From the NCBI RefSeq assembly GCF_014334325.1, contig NZ_JACSET010000001.1, positions 217,777 to 281,776 on the forward strand: a DNA stretch of 64,000 bases. The letters are read 5' to 3'. A program made the position numbers and the translations under genes. Numbering within the stretch: position 1 is the stretch's first letter; every line of letters begins with the position of its first letter. Under the pieces are notes generated by a model. That model did no database searches, was not told the origin of the DNA, and saw only the letters and a list, made by a program, of their open reading frames with translations. Positions 61,719 to 64,000 of the stretch are shown one piece after another. The stretch is from Treponema sp. Marseille-Q4130 (lineage in GTDB: Bacteria > Spirochaetota > Spirochaetia > Treponematales > Treponemataceae).

Positions 61719-63056
61719 TTAAAAATCGGGTTCGCATTCAAAGGCGATCCGCTCGCCCGTTACAGGATGGATAAACGACAGATACGAAGCGTGAAGCATG
61801 AGACGCTCCCCCGCCCCGCACGTTCCGTACAGAGAATCGCCGACGATCGGAAGACCGAAGCCGTGCATATCGCTTGACGCGACGCGCAGCTGGTGCGTGC
61901 GCCCCGTGTGCGGAATAAACAAAATGCGCGTCACCTTTCTGTTTTTTCCGTCGGTTCCGCGGTACCAGTTGTAGCCGATTTTTTTCCATTCGGTGATGCC
62001 GAGCTTGCCGTTTGTTTCATCGTAGACGCGCTTCGGACGATTCGGCCAGTCGAGCGAAAACTTCAATTCCATGCGCCCTTCGCCGACACTTGGAAGAGGT
62101 GCGTATCGGCCGGGCGCGTTTTCGAGAGATCCATCAAGCAGTGCGATATAACGCTTATGCACATCGCCTTTTTCGAACTGCATCGAAAGCGAGCGCTGCG
62201 CGTCCTGCGTAAAGGCGAGCACCATGAGCCCCGACGTTTCCATGTCGAGCCGATGTACCGACGGATACGGAATCGTTTTCGGAAAGAGGCGCTTCATACG
62301 GTTTACGATGCAGTCCTGTTTTTCAGGCCCGCGTCCCGGAACGGAAAGGAGTCCGCTCGGTTTATTGACGACAAGGATCGCGTCGTCCCGGTAGACGATT
62401 TCAAGGCCGAGCATCGAAGGCAAAACGAGCGCACAGCGTTCGTCGCACGGCGGATAGGATGTGCCGCTCTCTTTGCTTTGCGTCGGCTTACCCCAATACA
62501 TTTCATCCATGCTCACGGGAAAAAGCGAGTGCGAAAACGCGTAGTCGAGCAGCTTCGGCGCACAGCAGTCGCCGGTACCTGTCGGCGGCAGTTTCGTTTT
62601 GCAGATATCGCTAAGATGCCGAACGTTTCCGTCTATGCAGTGAAATCGATAGAGTTCATGTACTTTTCGAAGCGACTCCGTCGTTAATATTTCCCTTTCG
62701 GCGGCGATGCGGCGCCGGGCGTTTTCGGGAGCGCTTTTCAATTTCGCGGTCAATTCGTGGATGCGTTTGTCGTTCGGTAAAAGCGCGCGGGCAATAAGTT
62801 TTGCGCTCACGATCGGCGGTACCCATATCCCTTCCGATTCGCCTTCGACGACGAGACTGTTTCCCGAAACCGCATTGAGAATTATTTTATTGCCTTCGGT
62901 ATCGGCACAGACGAGACATCCGATCATAACGCCGTGCCCGTCGCGCTCTTCACTCGGAAGCGACACTTGTTTTAAAACGAGGGAACCGTCTTGAAGCCGC
63001 TCGAAAATCTTTTTCAGATAGAGATGTGCGCGTTTTGTCGGAAGAGGCGGAAACAT
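61719..63056 (-). CDS. RluA-family pseudouridine synthase with N-terminal extension
   Basis: 445 residues. The second half is an RluA-type catalytic domain: LEIVYRDDAILVVNKPSGLLS (about 215-235), VHRLDMETSGLMVLAFTQDA (catalytic Asp in HRLDMETSG), GRTHQLRVASSDMHGFGLPI and GDSLYGTCGAG. The first ~190 residues are an extension (LRKVHELYRFHCIDGNVRHL and similar) found in some bacterial RluA paralogues. It isomerises specific uridines in rRNA or tRNA; the target is unknown. Its ATG lies four bases after the aroDE stop, so the two are co-transcribed. Confidence 0.9.
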   Translation of the reverse strand: MFPPLPTKRAHLYLKKIFERLQDGSLVLKQVSLPSEERDGHGVMIGCLVCADTEGNKIILNAVSGNSLVVEGESEGIWVPPIVSAKLIARALLPNDKRIHELTAKLKSAPENARRRIAAEREILTTESLRKVHELYRFHCIDGNVRHLSDICKTKLPPTGTGDCCAPKLLDYAFSHSLFPVSMDEMYWGKPTQSKESGTSYPPCDERCALVLPSMLGLEIVYRDDAILVVNKPSGLLSVPGRGPEKQDCIVNRMKRLFPKTIPYPSVHRLDMETSGLMVLAFTQDAQRSLSMQFEKGDVHKRYIALLDGSLENAPGRYAPLPSVGEGRMELKFSLDWPNRPKRVYDETNGKLGITEWKKIGYNWYRGTDGKNRKVTRILFIPHTGRTHQLRVASSDMHGFGLPIVGDSLYGTCGAGERLMLHASYLSFIHPVTGERIAFECEPDF

Positions 63057-63059
63057 CGG

Positions 63060-64000
63060 CTAACAAAGCCTCTCGCAGTCGGCACCGTAATCGATTCCCG
63101 TAAAAATTTTAAACTGCTTGTAGCCCTGATACTTGAGCATTTCCGCGCCGTTACAGGTTTTGCAGCCCGCTTCCGAAGCGCGTGCCATGATCGGTGTGAC
63201 GGCGGGCACGTACACCAAATCGAATACCGTTTCCGTTCCGTTGAATTGATAAAAATACAGTGGGTCGCCGTCTTTCGACGCTTGCCCGTTCGAGTTCATA
63301 CCCTTCGACGTCGTCTGAACGATGATGTCTGCGTACTTTTCGATTTTTTTCGCAGCTTCCGGTCCGAGCGGCGCATAGTCGAAGCCGTACCGTTCGGCAA
63401 GCGCTTTCGCATGAGAAAGCGTTCTGTTGAAGACACACGCTTTTGCGCCGAGGGATTTTACGACGTACGCGACGGCTTTTGCAGCTCCTCCCGCACCGAT
63501 GATCGCAACACGGCGGCGGCGAAGTTTTTTTACGCCGAGAAAACGCAAAAGCGCCGTTTGAAATCCGTACGCGTCGGTATTGCAGCCCGCCCACCCCTCG
63601 TCGGTGTGTACGACGGTATTGCACGCACCGATCGCCTGCGCTTCCGAATCGAGCTTTATCAATTCGGGGATCACGGCTTCTTTATGCGGAACGGTTACCG
63701 CAAGCCCCCGCACGCCCAAGTATGCCGCACAGTCGAGCACATCGGAAACGGACGGCGAGCGCAGCGGCAAAAGGAGGGCATCGATATTATTGATTTTATA
63801 TCCTTCGTTGTGAAGCGCGGGACTCGATGTTTTTGCAAGCGGCCAGCCGGTCACCGCATAGAGCGTTGTTCGATCGCTTAAAGAGCGGAAACGGTATACG
63901 TCGTTCAACGATACAGGATCGATATGTCCGATGCCGGAAATATTGTTTTCCGTTTCTTCGGGCGACACGTAGGTAAGGTACGAATGAAGTTTATATGCCA
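63060..64000 (-). CDS. aroDE: 3-dehydroquinate dehydratase/shikimate dehydrogenase fusion, C-terminal part
   Basis: The frame is open through the window edge, so this is a partial gene. The visible part starts in the tail of a type I dehydroquinase (KLHSYLTYVSPEETENNISG, then HIDPVSLNDVYRF) and continues as shikimate dehydrogenase: LYAVTGWPLAKTSSPALHNE (substrate site), TVPHKEAV (Lys), CNTVVHTDEGWAGCNTDAYG (Asp), GAGGAAKAVAYVVKSLGA (NADP site), FNRTLSHA and GAEMLKYQG. A GTG at 63968 is inside the fusion, not its start. It supports a working shikimate pathway alongside the AroA-like gene at 29406. Confidence 0.88.
   Translation of the reverse strand, partial: AYKLHSYLTYVSPEETENNISGIGHIDPVSLNDVYRFRSLSDRTTLYAVTGWPLAKTSSPALHNEGYKINNIDALLLPLRSPSVSDVLDCAAYLGVRGLAVTVPHKEAVIPELIKLDSEAQAIGACNTVVHTDEGWAGCNTDAYGFQTALLRFLGVKKLRRRRVAIIGAGGAAKAVAYVVKSLGAKACVFNRTLSHAKALAERYGFDYAPLGPEAAKKIEKYADIIVQTTSKGMNSNGQASKDGDPLYFYQFNGTETVFDLVYVPAVTPIMARASEAGCKTCNGAEMLKYQGYKQFKIFTGIDYGADCERLC

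Overview
The window looks like a chromosomal segment of an oral-type Treponema (spirochaete). The evidence is a GC content near 50%, Treponema-type proteins (an archaeal-type UMP kinase, a fused dehydroquinase/shikimate dehydrogenase, a MurA with Asp at the usual Cys position, TAXI-TRAP and Fbp-type ABC transporters, Rpn-family gene remnants) and densely packed genes separated by structured dispersed repeats. T. socranskii-like is a guess from base composition only. There are no rRNA genes, CRISPR arrays, complete insertion sequences or prophages.

Layout. 1-4.3 kb: a partial TetR gene, then a polar amino-acid ABC operon whose binding protein is circularly permuted and whose leader carries a terminator-like hairpin right at the predicted transcription start, then a MATE exporter. 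4.3-6.3 kb: an Rpn-family remnant split by a structured repeat, an orphan membrane protein and a DUF3298 lipoprotein. 6.4-12.1 kb: an ABC permease/ATPase pair with no adjacent binding protein, a PfoR-like membrane protein, an NhaC antiporter and a sirtuin. 12.3-12.6 kb: two tRNA genes. 12.7-19.9 kb: a chemoreceptor, UMP kinase and grpE-dnaK-dnaJ (all minus strand). 20.1-24.2 kb: an Fbp-type ABC operon. 24.4-29.1 kb: a 1,311-residue GH13 protein ending in a histone H1-like tail that has its own in-frame ribosome binding site and ATG, followed by a mosaic of two gene fragments. 29.2-34.8 kb: a LacI-controlled locus (two identical operators, an EPSP-synthase-like protein with changed active-site residues, a TAXI-TRAP transporter, and a LacI regulator overlapping rarA). 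34.8-41.2 kb: rarA-like, gpsA, ffh and an exported E-set protein. 41.4-50.7 kb: a giant acidic TPR protein, a polyprenol/diacylglycerol kinase-like protein, two Treponema hypotheticals, and divergent guaB/purA with direct repeats between them. 50.8-56.2 kb: a second Fbp/Afu-type ABC operon with a GmhA-like SIS isomerase and a P-loop kinase. 56.3-59 kb: pepT and murA. 59.1-61.6 kb: an AT-rich island with a broken toxin-antitoxin-like pair and orphan fragments. 61.7-64 kb: an RluA-type pseudouridine synthase and the aroDE fusion, cut by the window end.

Cross-cutting observations. (1) Four families of structured repeats, called R1 to R4 here, lie between genes. R1, R2 and R3 show compensatory changes between copies, and one R2 copy interrupts an Rpn gene. 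(2) At least five genes without a Shine-Dalgarno (cobB, pyrH, rarA-like, ffh, pepT) have a -10 hexamer exactly 6 nt before the ATG, predicting leaderless mRNAs. (3) The best candidates for undescribed biology are the permuted binding protein with its attenuator-like leader, the GH13/H1 nested gene, the LacI/EPSPS-like/TRAP locus and the R1/R2 repeats. All assignments are from reading the sequence; no database search was run.
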